A DNA stretch of 18,830 nt from Cyclospora cayetanensis (GCF_002999335.1 NW_020312290.1:1-18830), one strand, 5' to 3'; counted from the first letter of the stretch, positions 1-10,740 are shown. A program made the numbers and translations. Notes: a model not told the origin generated them from the letters alone.

Positions 1-900
1 AGAGGTTTGTTCTGTGCCATGCGGATGGAGAACTGGTCAGTTGTTTCCAGCATATGGAATCCGTATGCGAGCTTGGCCATAAGACTAGAGTGGTTCTAGC
101 ACCAGCACATGGGCTAGCACTTGCCGTCGCTCTGATGCGGAGTTTATATGGAGGCTGGTGAACATTTGCATGCTGCATGACTCAGGAAGTGCGATCTTTG
201 CATGCAAAGGTGTGGGGTGTAGTATATGCTTTTTCCTGTAGCTAATGCATGTAGGGTCAGGCCAGCACCTAGCTTGTGTGCTGCAGTGGGATGTTTGGCA
301 TTATTGCTATGTGCAATTGTGCGTTGAGGAGTATGCTGCGCACTGCATTCGAAGTGTGTTTCACCTGGGTGCACAAATATTAAGTATTGCATTGGCAGAA
401 GCTGAAAGCGACGATTGGATGACCGAGCAGCATCCTTGTTGAGGAGAGCCTTAGCACCTTCAAGTGGTTGTAGTTCTTTGTTGTTTCGCTGTTGTACTGA
501 ATGCATCATTTGCGCTGATGGTGTGCACTTGCTAATGCCGGTCTGCGTTGGCGATGTTCAGAAAGTGGGTTGTGGAAGCCATGTGCGGTATGAGTGTGGG
601 TGCAGATAAGAAGCCAATGTGTCGAAGGTGTTGTTTGGTACCACTGGCCCTTTAGACTTGTGGTGCGGAGTGTTGCTGGATACTCTCAGGTGTCCGTGCG
701 TTTCGGCGGCTCATTCCTCCGTTTGGAGGGTGCTGAGTTGGCAGGGCCTCTCCAAGCAAGCCAGAGTCCGTTTCCTGTGCTTAAATTTGCGCTGGTATCG
801 TGGTGTCGTATTACAGGTGCTGAAATCCACAATGTCAGCAGCGGCAATATGATCGCCTATGTGAGTATGGGCGATGCTGAGTTGGTGCCTCATAAGATGT
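1..900. repeat. Tandem repeat unit, copy A (about 900 bp)
   Basis: First visible copy of a long tandem repeat. The window begins inside the array, so the true phase of the unit is unknown. Position 1 is used only because the same words recur at 901 and at about 1790. Copies A and B align almost without gaps at an offset of exactly 900 over long stretches: 481-540 and 1381-1440 differ at one base in 60. Shared landmarks include the block at 252-280, the palindrome at 196-209, and the segment around 640-680. The + strand is rich in G and T (39 of 60 bases in 481-540). Short open frames occur on both strands, but none is kept open in all copies, so I treat the unit as non-coding. Confidence 0.9.
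196..209. other. Perfect 14-bp palindrome, copy A
   Basis: CTTTGCATGCAAAG is its own reverse complement. The same 14 bases recur at the same place in the next two repeat units. This may be a binding site for a dimeric protein. The core TGCATGC is a known ApiAP2 recognition word in apicomplexan parasites, but the organism here is unknown. Confidence 0.6.
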
Positions 901-1789
901 GGGGGGTTGGTCCATGGCATGTGGATGGAGAACTGGTTAGTTGTTTCCAGCGTATGGAATCTCTATGCGAGATTGGCCGTAGGACTAGAATGGTTCTTGC
1001 ACCAGCACATGGGCTAGCACTTGCCGTCGCTCTGATGCATAATTGATATGGACGGTGGTAAACATTTCGACGCTACATGACTCAGGAAGTGCGATCTTTG
1101 CATGCAAAGGCGTGGGGTGTAGAATATGTTTTTTCGTGCAGCTAATGCATGTAGGGTCAGGCCAGCACCTAGCTTGTGTGTTGCCTAGGGATGGCCAGCA
1201 CTGTTGTTATGTGCAATTGCATGTTGAGGAGTATGCTGCGTACTGAAGTCAAAGTGTGTGTCACTTGGATGCTTCAGTATTATCTATTGCAGTGGGCAAA
1301 GCGGTAGGCGACAATTGGAGGACTGAGTATTATCTTTGTTTAGGAGAGCCTAAGCACCTTCGAGTGGTTGTAGTTCTTTGTTGTTTCGCTGTTGTACTGA
1401 ATGCATCGTTTGCGCTGATGGTGTGCACTTGCTAATGCCGGTCTGCGTTGGCGATATTCAGAAAGTGGGTTGTGGGAGGCATGTGCGGTATGGGTGTTGG
1501 TGCAGAAAAGCAGCCAATGTGTCGTAGGTGTTGTTTGGTACCACTGGTCCTTTAGACTTGTGGTGCGGAGTGTTGCTGAATACTCGCAGGCGTGCGTGCG
1601 CTTAGGGGACTCCCGCGGAGCTCTGCTGAGTTGGCAGAGCCTCCACAAGCCTTTGGGGGTACGGTTTCTGTGCTTGAATCTGCGCTGGTGTCGTGTCATA
1701 TTGCATGTGCTCAAAGCAGCAATATCAGTAGTGGCAATATAGTTGCGTATATGAGAAAGGGTTAAGCGATTTGCTGGTTCATATGATGG
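901..1789. repeat. Tandem repeat unit, copy B (about 889 bp)
   Basis: Second copy of the tandem unit. It is closest to copy A. The 29-base block at 1152-1180 is identical to 252-280 in copy A, and the palindrome recurs at 1096-1109. A minus-strand frame that stays open in copies A and C is broken here by an in-frame TAG within the CCCTAGGC near 1184, which argues against a conserved protein. The offset to copy C is about 889-890, so a net loss of about 10 bases separates the two units. Confidence 0.9.
1096..1109. other. Perfect 14-bp palindrome, copy B
   Basis: Same palindrome as in copy A, exactly 900 bases downstream, with no base changed although neighbouring bases differ between the copies. 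Confidence 0.6.
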
Positions 1790-2685
1790 AGGGGTTTGTT
1801 CTGTGGCATGTGCTTGGAGAATTGGTCAGTTGTTTTTAGCATATGAAATCACCTTGCTGGTTGGCCCATATGACTAGAATGGTTCTAGCACCAGAACATG
1901 GGCTAGCACTTGCCGTCGCTCTGATGCGGAATTTATATGGAGGCTGGTGAACATTTGCACGCTGCATGACTCAGGAAGTACGCGCTTTGCATGCAAAGGT
2001 GTGGGGTGTAGTATGTGCTTTTTCCTGTAGCTAGTGAATGTAGGGTCAGGCCAGCACCTAGCTTGTGTGCTGCAGTGGGATGTTTGGCACTATTGCTATG
2101 TGCAATTGCACGTTGAGGAGTACGCGGCGCACTGCATTCGATGTGTGTTTCACATGGGTGCTTAGAACCTACTTGTATCAGTGGCAGATGCTGAAAGCGA
2201 CAAGTGTAGGGCCGAGCAGCATCCTTATTTAGGAGAGCGTAAGCACCTTCCACTGGCTGTAGTTCTTAAATGTTTGGCTGTTGTAGATTGTGCTGCATAT
2301 GCGCTAATGGCGCGCACTTGCTAACGCCGGTCTGGGTTGGCGATTCTCTGAAAGTGGGTTGTGCAACGCAAGTGGGGTATGGGTGTGGAGACGGATAAGC
2401 AGTCAATGTGTCGTTGGTGCTGTTTGGCACCACGGGCGCCTTAGATGTGTGCTTCCAGCTTTTCGGTGTAGCCACGCAGCCGTCAGTGCGTTTTATGCAA
2501 TTCTCATAGGATGCTGCTGAGTAGGAGGTTTTTGTGATAGCCACAAAAGGGCGCGGTACTTCTGCGTAAATCTGCGTTGCTGTAGTCTTGTTGGATTGAA
2601 GGTGCTCAGACAAACAAGGTCCGTACCATACATCACATTGGATATGCGAATATGGAGCCAAGCGGAGTGGTGCTTTGTCAGATGT
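1790..2685. repeat. Tandem repeat unit, copy C, diverged in its second half
   Basis: Third copy. Its first two thirds follow copies A and B closely, for example the 29-base block at 2041-2069 and the palindrome at 1985-1998. From about 2450 onward the match becomes loose, though the order of words is kept. Divergence therefore rises towards the 3' side of the array. This is the pattern expected at the edge of a tandem array, where unequal exchange no longer homogenises the units. That explanation is inference; the gradient itself is visible. Confidence 0.85.
1985..1998. other. Perfect 14-bp palindrome, copy C
   Basis: Third exact copy of the palindrome, 889 bases after the one in copy B. The base pairs just upstream have changed (GCGAT to CGCG), yet the palindrome is intact. 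Confidence 0.6.
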
Positions 2686-3060
2686 GGGATATTGTTCCCT
2701 GGCTCTTTTTTTGGAGCAGTACTCATTTGTTATCAGCGTATGGAGTTTTGATGCGCGTTTTCCATAACAATCGAGTGCCTCTAGCATGCTTAAATTGTCT
2801 AGTGCCCACTCGTCCACGCTGAATTGATTTTGGGGCTGTCAAGCGTTTGCAGGGTCCGTGAGGTGCTTGGGTAACCGTAGGTCCTCAAAATGTGTGACTT
2901 CATTCTTGGGACTGTTCTGAGCAGCATGTGTTGCCATTATGGTGGCTACGCATACGTTTTTGCCTTTTAATTGGTATGGCTCCGTCACGATGAAGTGAAT
3001 ATGTGCTTGCACTTGTATGTTGCGGTTTCGTTGGATGTTTTCGCTCTAGCTGGAGGGTAA
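2686..3060. repeat. Eroded fourth copy of the tandem unit (copy D)
   Basis: The segment around 2686-2770 lines up with the start of copy A: a TGGAG block, then a TATCAGCGTATGGAG-like block. The segment around 2810-2860 resembles the part of copy A around 110-180. The similarity is patchy and fades out by about 3060. The expected palindrome and 29-base block are no longer recognisable. The spacing from copy A is about 2685, or three units of roughly 895. I see this as a decayed edge copy, with moderate confidence and an uncertain right border. Confidence 0.5.
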
Positions 3061-5400
3061 GAGAAGTGCTTCCTCTTCGGTGGACTCAAGGAAGTCCAAA
3101 GTGCGCTGCAGCTGCGGCTGCTGTCAGCGGCTTTTCTACGTGTATTCAGCCTGCCAGCAATAATTTGGCCTAGTTATGTTAAAACACATAATGTAGCGGA
3201 CGACCGTCAAAGGAATAGGTTGCGTGGAGATGTGTAGCATGAAACATCGTATCCTTTGGCTAATTCTGTGCAGAAATACAGTATCGCAAATGATCGCTGT
3301 GCTGGTGTGCCATTTACCCACCCTATTTAACTTGCTCTGGTTGTGTACAGTTCAGGACGGCCTGCTGTGGGCTAGTCTGTCGCTTGTACAGGATCCTGAT
3401 GACATTTGGTTTGCACTGTGTCTGGTCATGGGCTAAAGCCATGCGCGCATCTGTGTAACACATAAACGTGGTGTTGTCGAATGCTGTCGCCACTAGCTGC
3501 TTCTGACCTAGTGAGGTTTTTGGACAGGAGGTTTTATTCTCGGTGGGCAATCTGAAGCCTCATAGCGCACGCAGGCTTTATGCGCATCTCTGCAGAAACA
3601 GCAAGAGTACACAAACTCATGATTACGCGTTGATGCAGGATGGCTAGAAATATCCAGGAATAGTTTGAACTACAAGCCTATCCGGGATCATGGAGTCAGG
3701 GACCCTACGTGAAAAGCCGTCGGTAGCAGCCAATTGGGCATGGGTCACACTTTGTATGCTCAGGCATTTGTCACCACTTAAGATTCCTTTGTTGGTGTGC
3801 AGCAGCCTTGGGTTGGCATCACGTCCAATGCTGACCACATTGTAGCCCCTCCGCAGAGTGTATCGACAGGAACTGTCAATGTGACATGCAAGATCAATGC
3901 ACGCGTGCGAAGATCAGCATGTACTCTAGTGCCAAACCTGGCCAGAAGATTCCAGGACCATGAAGCCAATGCAGTTTTTCACATTTCTCTGTTAGCTGTC
4001 ATGCGGGATATGTGGTCATGTCGCGCTGTCGCTCATGCGCGGCTGCGTTTGGGCGATTCACAGAGTGAGGCTGCGCTTGCAACGCACGGTTTTGGTGCGG
4101 GTAGGCGGCAGCAACTATTGTTTAATGGATATTGTATGACTCCACTGCGGTCTGCGTTTGTGGTTCGGAGTATGGGTGCAATGGTGCAAGAACGTTCCTC
4201 TAGTTCCTGTAGGATTTGTTGTTCTTCGTTGGTTTCCGCGTGCAGCAGAAAAACAAAGTGGCAGATGTGTCGCAGTTGATAGTGGTGGTGCTGGTCTTCT
4301 TGATGTTGATAGGCGTGCGTTTATGCAGACGTGTGTACCACATCTGTGCTGTATTAAGAATTTTTCTTCCGAGGTTAGGCCTTGCGTTGAATGCGTGAAT
4401 ATGGCATGAAGACGACTGGTGTGCCTGCGGACGTAGCTTTGCTTTGTGCCTTTTGTGTGAAGATAGTCCCAGTCGTTTCCCAGTTTACACGCTTGGTGTG
4501 TGCATACTTTATACATTGAGCCCCTAAAAACGATGTGTATTGGTGTGGCTGCACCGTTGGTGTGATTGCAGCTTACACCTGAAATACTTGAGCCTGCCCT
4601 AGATTCAAGGTGGTGTGTGCGCCTCTACACATTACATGGCCAGGAACGAGTTTATCCAATTAGAATAGCTTTCTTAGACGACTGAGAGAGGCTGCGATCG
4701 GCGTGTTGAAGAAGTGCATATGTTAGTAGCAGGAATGTATATTTATACCGTCGAGGTGAAGTTTTACTTCGAATAAATATTCTTTGACTTGTTACGAAAA
4801 CAAAACGCAACGGGATACGAATCCAGTGATTGTGCTTTGTGAGCTACTACTTCACACTGTATGCATATATCTGGGGGGAGTTTTTGCGTCATTCCGTGTC
4901 ATGTGATGTAGTATTTTAGTATGAGCCATCAACTGCGTGCAAATGCGGATATTCCTCGTCTGCAAATGCTCAAAATGTATACAGGGCTTTGAGATGCATA
5001 CCATAATTAGCCGCACTGAGTTGAGAGGCTTCCATTTTTACACTTATGCGCAACACCGGTGTGGATTTGACAAACTTCAGCAATGAGGCCTTGCTTCAAT
5101 TCATCAGTAACGCGTTGCAATGTAGGTGCGTACAACTCTCTTATAGTGTAGGGCAGTAACGAGATCTTGAAATGTGAATGTAGGAGCAGACGGCAGAAAA
5201 ATTGCAGGAAAAATTTTCCGCCGGTGCTGTAAATTGATGGTGGTGAGAGGTTTGCAAAGAACACCGATTTTTTGAGTAGCTTATAGTTCGCCCACCAGTG
5301 GGGCATCTGGAACAAGTGAGCTTGAGAGGACTAAAGCAATGATTGGCCAGAGCGGAACAGTGATGTTAACAAGAGCAGTAACGATGTGTGATGTGACGGC
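3061..5400. other. No supported gene; repeat-flanking sequence
   Basis: Only short open frames (under about 160 codons) lie here, on both strands, and none resembles a family I know. The + strand stays G/T-rich to roughly 4500 and becomes more A/T-rich and balanced after that. A small hairpin, GAAGT-TTT-ACTTC, sits near 4757. Apart from the possible repeat fragment at 4145-4330, I see nothing here that I can name. Confidence 0.6.
4145..4330. repeat. Possible remote fragment of the tandem unit (copy E)
   Basis: This stretch keeps several words in the same order as 1430-1560 of copy B: a GCGGTCTGCGTTTG-like word, then GTATGGGTG, then CAGATGTGTCG, then TGGTGCTGGTC. The offset is about 2,750, close to three units plus an insertion. 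The match is weak and G/T-rich sequence matches itself easily, so it could be chance. Confidence 0.2.
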
Positions 5401-5699
5401 GAAGCTATGACAATCATAGGTGCAATCAATCATTCGTGTAGAAGTAGGTACAGATGGGAAGGCCTGCACATTTTTGCTTGCATCAGCAGAGGTTCATGTC
5501 CTACCGAGGTTTAACATATCTTCCGAGGTCACACTAGAATTTTACAGGGCTCTTCTACTTTTGGTCAGCATACTATCCTACTTGGTGAATTCGCAGGCTT
5601 TTCCCATAGATGTACAAATTTCTCCAGTGCATATTTTGACACCAGCAACACAATTATGGAATGCCAGAAACCTTCAAGCTAAGCGCCTTTTCTCACTCA

Positions 5700-6090
5700 A
5701 AGCTACAAATCTAAAAAAGATGGTTGAAAACTTATCTCTGTTATTCACTTGGCTCCACGACGGGCAGGGCTTCAGCTGTTGGTCCACAACCAGCTGGCGC
5801 ACCAGTGTGCTCCTACGTACCACTTTAACAGGCAATGTGTTTTCGCTGCATATGTCCTGTGGCCCCGAGGAGTCCCAGGTTTATTCATAGTTTAAGGAGG
5901 GTCGTCTCAATCTCAGTACGGACACTTGGTTTTGGATTGTTTGTGGAGCATCTGCAAAGGCCTGTAAGCGATTTACAGCGTCTAAAAGCATTCCACATGC
6001 ATTATTACATGAAGTGTTTGCTTGTAGTTCGCCCGTACGTCAGTAGACTGATGGACCCTTCAGTCCTTGCTACACCGCTCATACGGCATC
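5700..6090 (+). pseudogene. Possible second Ty3/gypsy reverse transcriptase remnant
   Basis: Weak trace of a reverse transcriptase, read across + frames. Near 5715 one frame gives SKKDG, like the KKDG word of this family. Near 5770 GQGFSC stands where the domain-A FSxLD word would be. Near 5850 MSCG is followed in another frame by PRSPRFIHSLRRV, resembling the PFG-xNAP-xxFQ region. From 5926 TLGFGLFVEHLQR and then LQRLKAFHMHYYMKC resemble the stretch after the YxDD box, with the usual EEHL, xxRL and KC landmarks at nearly usual spacing. The YxDD box itself is not visible, and about 27 residues seem missing between KKDG and FSC. The host frames are open from 5420 to 5890 and from 5835 to 6128. 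It could be chance similarity. Confidence 0.3.
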
Positions 6091-6129
6091 ACCTCTTCTA
6101 TTTAGTTTCAATACTTTACATCTGCTGAA

Positions 6130-8880
6130 ATGACACATTACCCGTAGAATGGAGGATTAAGACTATGCTTGCATAAGCCTCTGCAAAAAGACACTTAATA
6201 AGGCTTTTATTATTCATTTTTCTTATTAGCCGGATCAGCACATGCGACCGTGTGGTTGTTCAAGCATACAGACAGCGAGCCGCTGTAATTTAGATAGATA
6301 TATCTTTTGTGCACATTCTATCTACGACACACTGATTGCAATATTAATTGGGAGAAGACCGCTTCAGAAAATGCAATATGGCATGTTATTTTGTATGCCT
6401 CACGGTAAAACCGCAACGCTGTGGATCTACGAGTCGAGCCGCAAGAGGGCCATACGCTTGTTGGTTTGCACTTACGTGCAAGCACGTTGCTGGGCGCATC
6501 TGATTGCTTCCTCCACTGGTGTAATGTACGTTTCCGCCATTGTCAGCGTGTTATGAATATAGTCACCTTGTTGATTTTCAGGTCCTATTGAGGCTTGAGG
6601 GCTTGACCAATTGCACGTGCATGACACTCAGGATCAGATGAATATGGTTGCTTGCACCAAACCTAATGTTCCAGCACGTTGGAGGTGCGCCTAGCGTTGC
6701 TAGTGAACGTCCAGCACTGTTCCAGGATCAATCACATTGTGAGGACATAGTGTTTGCGTGGCACTTTGCTTACAAGCGGCTGATGAATGCAAACCTTTAA
6801 GTGACCCAGTAGCGTAACAGTTCTTGTCCAAACCGTCAGGGCCACCCCACTGACAAAAAGGCTCCAAATGGGGATCTCACCATGCACGGGTCCGATCAGT
6901 ATGCAATCAGCTTCTAGGCAAAAGGCATTGTAGCAGTATTATCGGAGAGCATGAGACCCTACGGTTCTAATGCATCTAGTTGTTATGTTTGAAGGCATGC
7001 ATGATTGGGAAAGGCTAAGCATACGTTCGCTGAAGGCTTTGCAGCCTTTCTAAACACCGCAGATACTGCGTGCTGATGACGTGTATAGCGGCCCCATCTG
7101 TAACCGTGCTGCTTGACTATTCAGGCATCATATTTTCTACAAATGATGCGAACATCTATTTGCCTGTAGAAAAGTGAATGAAAAGTGCACTGGACGACCT
7201 TGTTTGTTTTACAGTATCTGCGGACTCAATGTGCGGAATTGTGAAGGTGGTGGTGCTTGGATGCAGAGCCCGCTTTGCGTAGATGTGTGTACACCAGCAA
7301 GTCTGCTTATCAATAGTGCTTTGCACGCCTCAACGCAAGCGTGGAAGTTGCATATACATTCTTGTGCGCATCATCTTTGTTTACTTAGTAGACAAGCTTT
7401 TGCTAGGACCACGCCTGCTGTGCTCTCTAATTTCGCGTCTCTGATGTAATTAGGAGAAATTATAAGTATTGCAAACTATCTCATGCTGCTTGCTCTAAAA
7501 TTGCACATTCTGTGTGTGGTTATAAGAGGGAACGATGGATTGTTACAGGGGCAGCAAGAAATACATTCGCCGCCTTGAAGTTGGAACTGGCAACAGTTGA
7601 TTTTAGGGCGAGTCGAGGAGCTCTTCCTTTTTACTTGCGTATACGCGACCTCCACGTTTGCTAGTGCTGTGGGCACAGTGAGTGAGTTCACATGTTGTCT
7701 TGGTGTGGTGCATTGTCGCCGAGCCCTAGCGGTTCGATGTAAATTTGTGATTTTCATACTCACGCAACTGTGTCCTAAACATTTTCGTATACCAGGAACA
7801 CGCTGTAGGCCTTGTTTCGTTCTATTGCCATAGATTATATTATATAGCGCTTACCTGCACGATTAATCCGCTTCACAACCCCACAGAACAATGAAGTAAT
7901 TCCTGATCAATGTACCAGCACCGGGCTTATCTGAAACTATAGACAGTGGTCCATGGCCGGCTCAGTGGGTTTCAAAGGCTTAGATCAACAAGCGATTGCC
8001 TTTACTGTACATACATGACAGCCCCTAAAGGCTTCTCTATATGTAGAAATGCCTGATTAGAACGGGCGCATGATGAGCAACAAATGCACCTACCAACATC
8101 AGTAGGAACGGAAGAGGCAGGTATAACGTCGTCAACAGTACAGGGATGGGAAGCGCAAGCCAACAGAGAAGTTTCATGACGAGGAAATCGAGCGGCCTTG
8201 CCGAAACTGGTGGCTCTTGCCATGCACTGCAGCCCTCTCTAGTGAAACACTAACTTCACGTGCTTTAGGGTAATAAGTATATGTTTTCAGTTTCCAAAAC
8301 ACAGTAACAAAGATAAATTACCACTCAAGAAATTCCTACTAGTGCTCGGTGACTGTGCTGTGGCAGCATTCATAACTCTCTTCTTATCCGCTTCCAGTTT
8401 CGTCGCACAATTGTTCTCATATTCAATACATTGATTGGTGAAAGTTGACAAGTTAGTCAGCGGCAGAAGGGGGTGCTGGCCTTGAGAATTTCCACCTAGA
8501 TCTGAGGGGATATATGTGAAGAACTGGTGGATGGTATTGTAGAGCACGAAGATGTGGTTTACAGTTCCAAGGTCTCACGTGCATGACGAGTGGTTTAGCA
8601 CTGCTACTGCAGTAATGCAGTGCAGTTCAATCTTTGATACTCTGTCGTGACCGGACGCTCGAAGAGAGATGTCTGCTACATTTGATTTTCGAGGCCGTCT
8701 TCAAGGCGTCTTGCCGTATTTGGCAGGTGGTGAGTAGAACTGGACACTACGTATCAAGACTTTGTTATGATCGATGCTTTTTCGCTTGATGGGCCTGGAC
8801 TGCACGAGTTCGACAGCGTTTGTAGAGCGCACGCTATCGCATCTCATATCTCTACTTTACCCTCTGCCTCTGGCGCTTTA
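6130..8880. other. No supported gene between the two retroelement traces
   Basis: Open frames are short and unlike any family I recognise. The minus-strand frame at 8287-8547 (86 codons) has a protein-like composition and ends beside a GT that could be a splice donor. I could not join it in frame to a neighbouring exon. The last few hundred bases, about 8270-8880, should hold the 5' LTR and leader of the retroelement that follows, but I could not match them to its 3' flank. Confidence 0.5.
8599..8622. other. Palindromic hairpin upstream of gag
   Basis: CACTGC, then the perfect 10-base palindrome TACTGCAGTA, then AT and GCAGTG. Outer arms of six pairs enclose the inner palindrome with a two-base offset. 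It lies about 290 bases ahead of the first gag frame, where a retroelement leader would be. It may be a chance structure. Confidence 0.35.
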
Positions 8881-8885
8881 GACTC

Positions 8886-10100
8886 TTGATCGCAGTAGCC
8901 ACAGGAAGGGGCAGCACTTTTGTACTCTCCAGTACCGCGCCGCTGAAAGAGTCAGCACGGGTTTTACAAAAACGTAGAGCGACGATATCAAGCCGTTTGA
9001 ATAAGCTAACAAAATTTTCTTTCTTAACGTCCACACCGCTGGAGAACCGGCGTCAACTATTATCTGATTTCATTGCATGCTTAAAACAGAATCAATTAAG
9101 AGCTATTGCCCACTCACAGGTGGAGGTAGCAGGTCTACAGAGGCAACTTGTTGAGATGAGAGCAAATCCAATGAATCTATTCCCTTGTCAGTCTCTCGTA
9201 CACGAGGACGGAAGTGTTGTGCAGGATTTCTTGAACATGATAGAGACATAGCTTCTAAAGCGAAAAGCCAAAGTTACTCTGTGGGCGCTGAAAACACATA
9301 AAGCGTCTTTCATTGTACTATTGGCTAGTCCTGGGTATACCGGGGCAAATATGGAGGATTGAAAAATTCTTCGAGGAAAACGCATCTTGAGGATCTGTCG
9401 TAGGAATAGACCAGAGGTGAGGGTTAAACTGGCCTAAAACAAGGTAGATCATGATGAATACTTTGTGGGGCTCTTATAGCTTGTTCACCAGGGCATTGTG
9501 TCACAGTCCGAAGATGCCTTGGGTAAATACTGAGCCAGCCTGCCAGAGGAAACACAAAATGAACCACACAGAGCGATCCTGGATTGAAAGGACGTTGCAG
9601 CTACGTTTTGAAGCTCAATGACCCTTGGGACCAGTTACGCAGAGTGCCTTAGATACTGTCATTACATAGGAGATGAGCGACGCCAGAGTCAACAAGGGGA
9701 CCCTTAAAAGACGAGCGAGTACCCAACGACACTACGCTCAAATTTGTAGCGGGAGAGGCAGGCAAGCCTCGACTGAGGAGGATCAACGAGAACGGGTCGA
9801 TAAGGCCTCTGTTACTCAATAATACAGGACACTTTGGAGAAGACTGGTCGCTGCGAAATTGCATTTGGCGGATGTTAGGGGAGTTGTGCCGCAATCATAG
9901 AGGCAAGGACTACGATGGCAGCGAATGCTCAGAGACACTTGGGCGTGAGCCATTTAGGCAAGAGCCACTCTTCAGGGCACCATTCAGCGCGAACGAAAAG
10001 CAAAGCCTTTAATTTGTCGAGCACTGAAGTAATTGGAGGCACAAGTACTAGGAGCAACCATGCTGCGCGTGCATGAATATGTTCCGTCGCCACGGGACCG
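8886..10100 (+). pseudogene. gag: Gag remnant of the chromovirus
   Basis: The best piece is an open frame at 8886-9251 (121 codons). Its middle (about residues 50-92) is charged, with heptad-like leucines as in a short coiled coil, for example VEVAGLQRQLVEM. It ends with VVQDFLNMIE, which resembles the start of the Ty3/gypsy Gag capsid fold. Further islands follow in other frames: LQLRFEAQ then a stop then PLGP at about 9595-9630, LVAAKLHLADVRGVV at about 9844-9888, and TMAANAQRHLG at about 9911-9943. The last two match the end of the retrotransposon Gag domain. I saw no CCHC zinc knuckle. There is no obvious ATG, so the start is nominal. Assignment rests on order and motifs; single islands alone would be weak. 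Confidence 0.6.
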
Positions 10101-10439
10101 AACACCACCTTAGTCTTGCCACACTGAAGGCAACGTCTCTGTCTCCAGAGGATAGACGAAGAGGGAACCAGGGAGACCAAAGCAGAAATGCTATTGGCAT
10201 GTCTAACTAAATTGTGTTCACTGGAGTATGATGAGCTGAACGTTGGCCATAGAGGACCAAGGGCGATGAACACATAGGTGGAAGTACGGCAGAGACCAAA
10301 GTGGGCAATCGTGTTAGAGGGGACCGCTCTACAGTATTCGAGGGTGAGGAAGAGCAAATGGAGGCCAGAAAACGTCATTGAAGCTTGTGAGCTACTGTGT
10401 GTCGCTGCGCGCACAGCAGAGTTGTTTCTCGGCAAAGTG

Positions 10440-10740
10440 GAGCACAAGCATGAGGCGCTGTAATACAAGGGAGTATATAGACGTCTGATTAGCCCGGCAC
10501 TGGTGCAGCGCCTAGTCCTGGACCTCGGCTTCCCCCGTCACGAGGGTGGATGTAACCCGGCTAGCAGGCAAAGCTCACAAATAAATCTTATTGTCACGCG
10601 GCCATATATGTGATGCGGCATATTATTTTAGGGCGAATACCTGGTAGGGCCTCTTCCGTGTGACTTTATTGCGAGGCTGGTCTGGCTTAGCAGACATCAT
10701 ATATCATGGTATTTCCGGCCAGATATGCTGAGTGGGGATA
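10440..10740 (+). pseudogene. Retropepsin-like protease remnant
   Basis: An aspartic protease releases the pol enzymes from the polyprotein. At 10485-10529 the frame reads LISPALVQRLVLDLG, which matches the sequence just after the catalytic D-S/T-G of Ty3/gypsy proteases (NFIS followed by helix). The residues before it read YKGVYRR, so the catalytic Asp appears replaced and only the glycine remains. At 10632-10730 another frame gives GEYLVGP, then WLSRHHISWYFRPDML. This corresponds to the C-terminal strand and the WL..H.P.IDW word of the family. At least one frameshift separates the two pieces. It sits between gag and the reverse transcriptase, as expected. Confidence 0.55.

Noticed and set aside
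144..2253. Minus-strand ORF shared by repeat copies A (144-509) and C (1933-2253)
   Set aside because: Copy B carries an in-frame stop near 1184, and a + frame over the same bases is also partly open. Sharing is explained by the tandem repeat.
6400..6490. Integrase zinc-finger lookalike (HGKTATLW followed by RKRAIRLLV and two Cys)
   Set aside because: Cysteine spacing is wrong (C-x5-C instead of C-x2-C), it lies too close to the putative second RT, and no integrase core follows.
8002..8580. Possible spliced minus-strand gene joining the frames at 8287-8547 and 8002-8223 by a GT donor at 8321 and an AG acceptor near 8239
   Set aside because: The donor leaves phase 1 while the available acceptors start the second frame in phase 0, so the join breaks the reading frame. 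No family is recognised.
9929..10468. 179-codon minus-strand ORF as a real gene
   Set aside because: It is antisense to the Gag and protease islands and has no motif.
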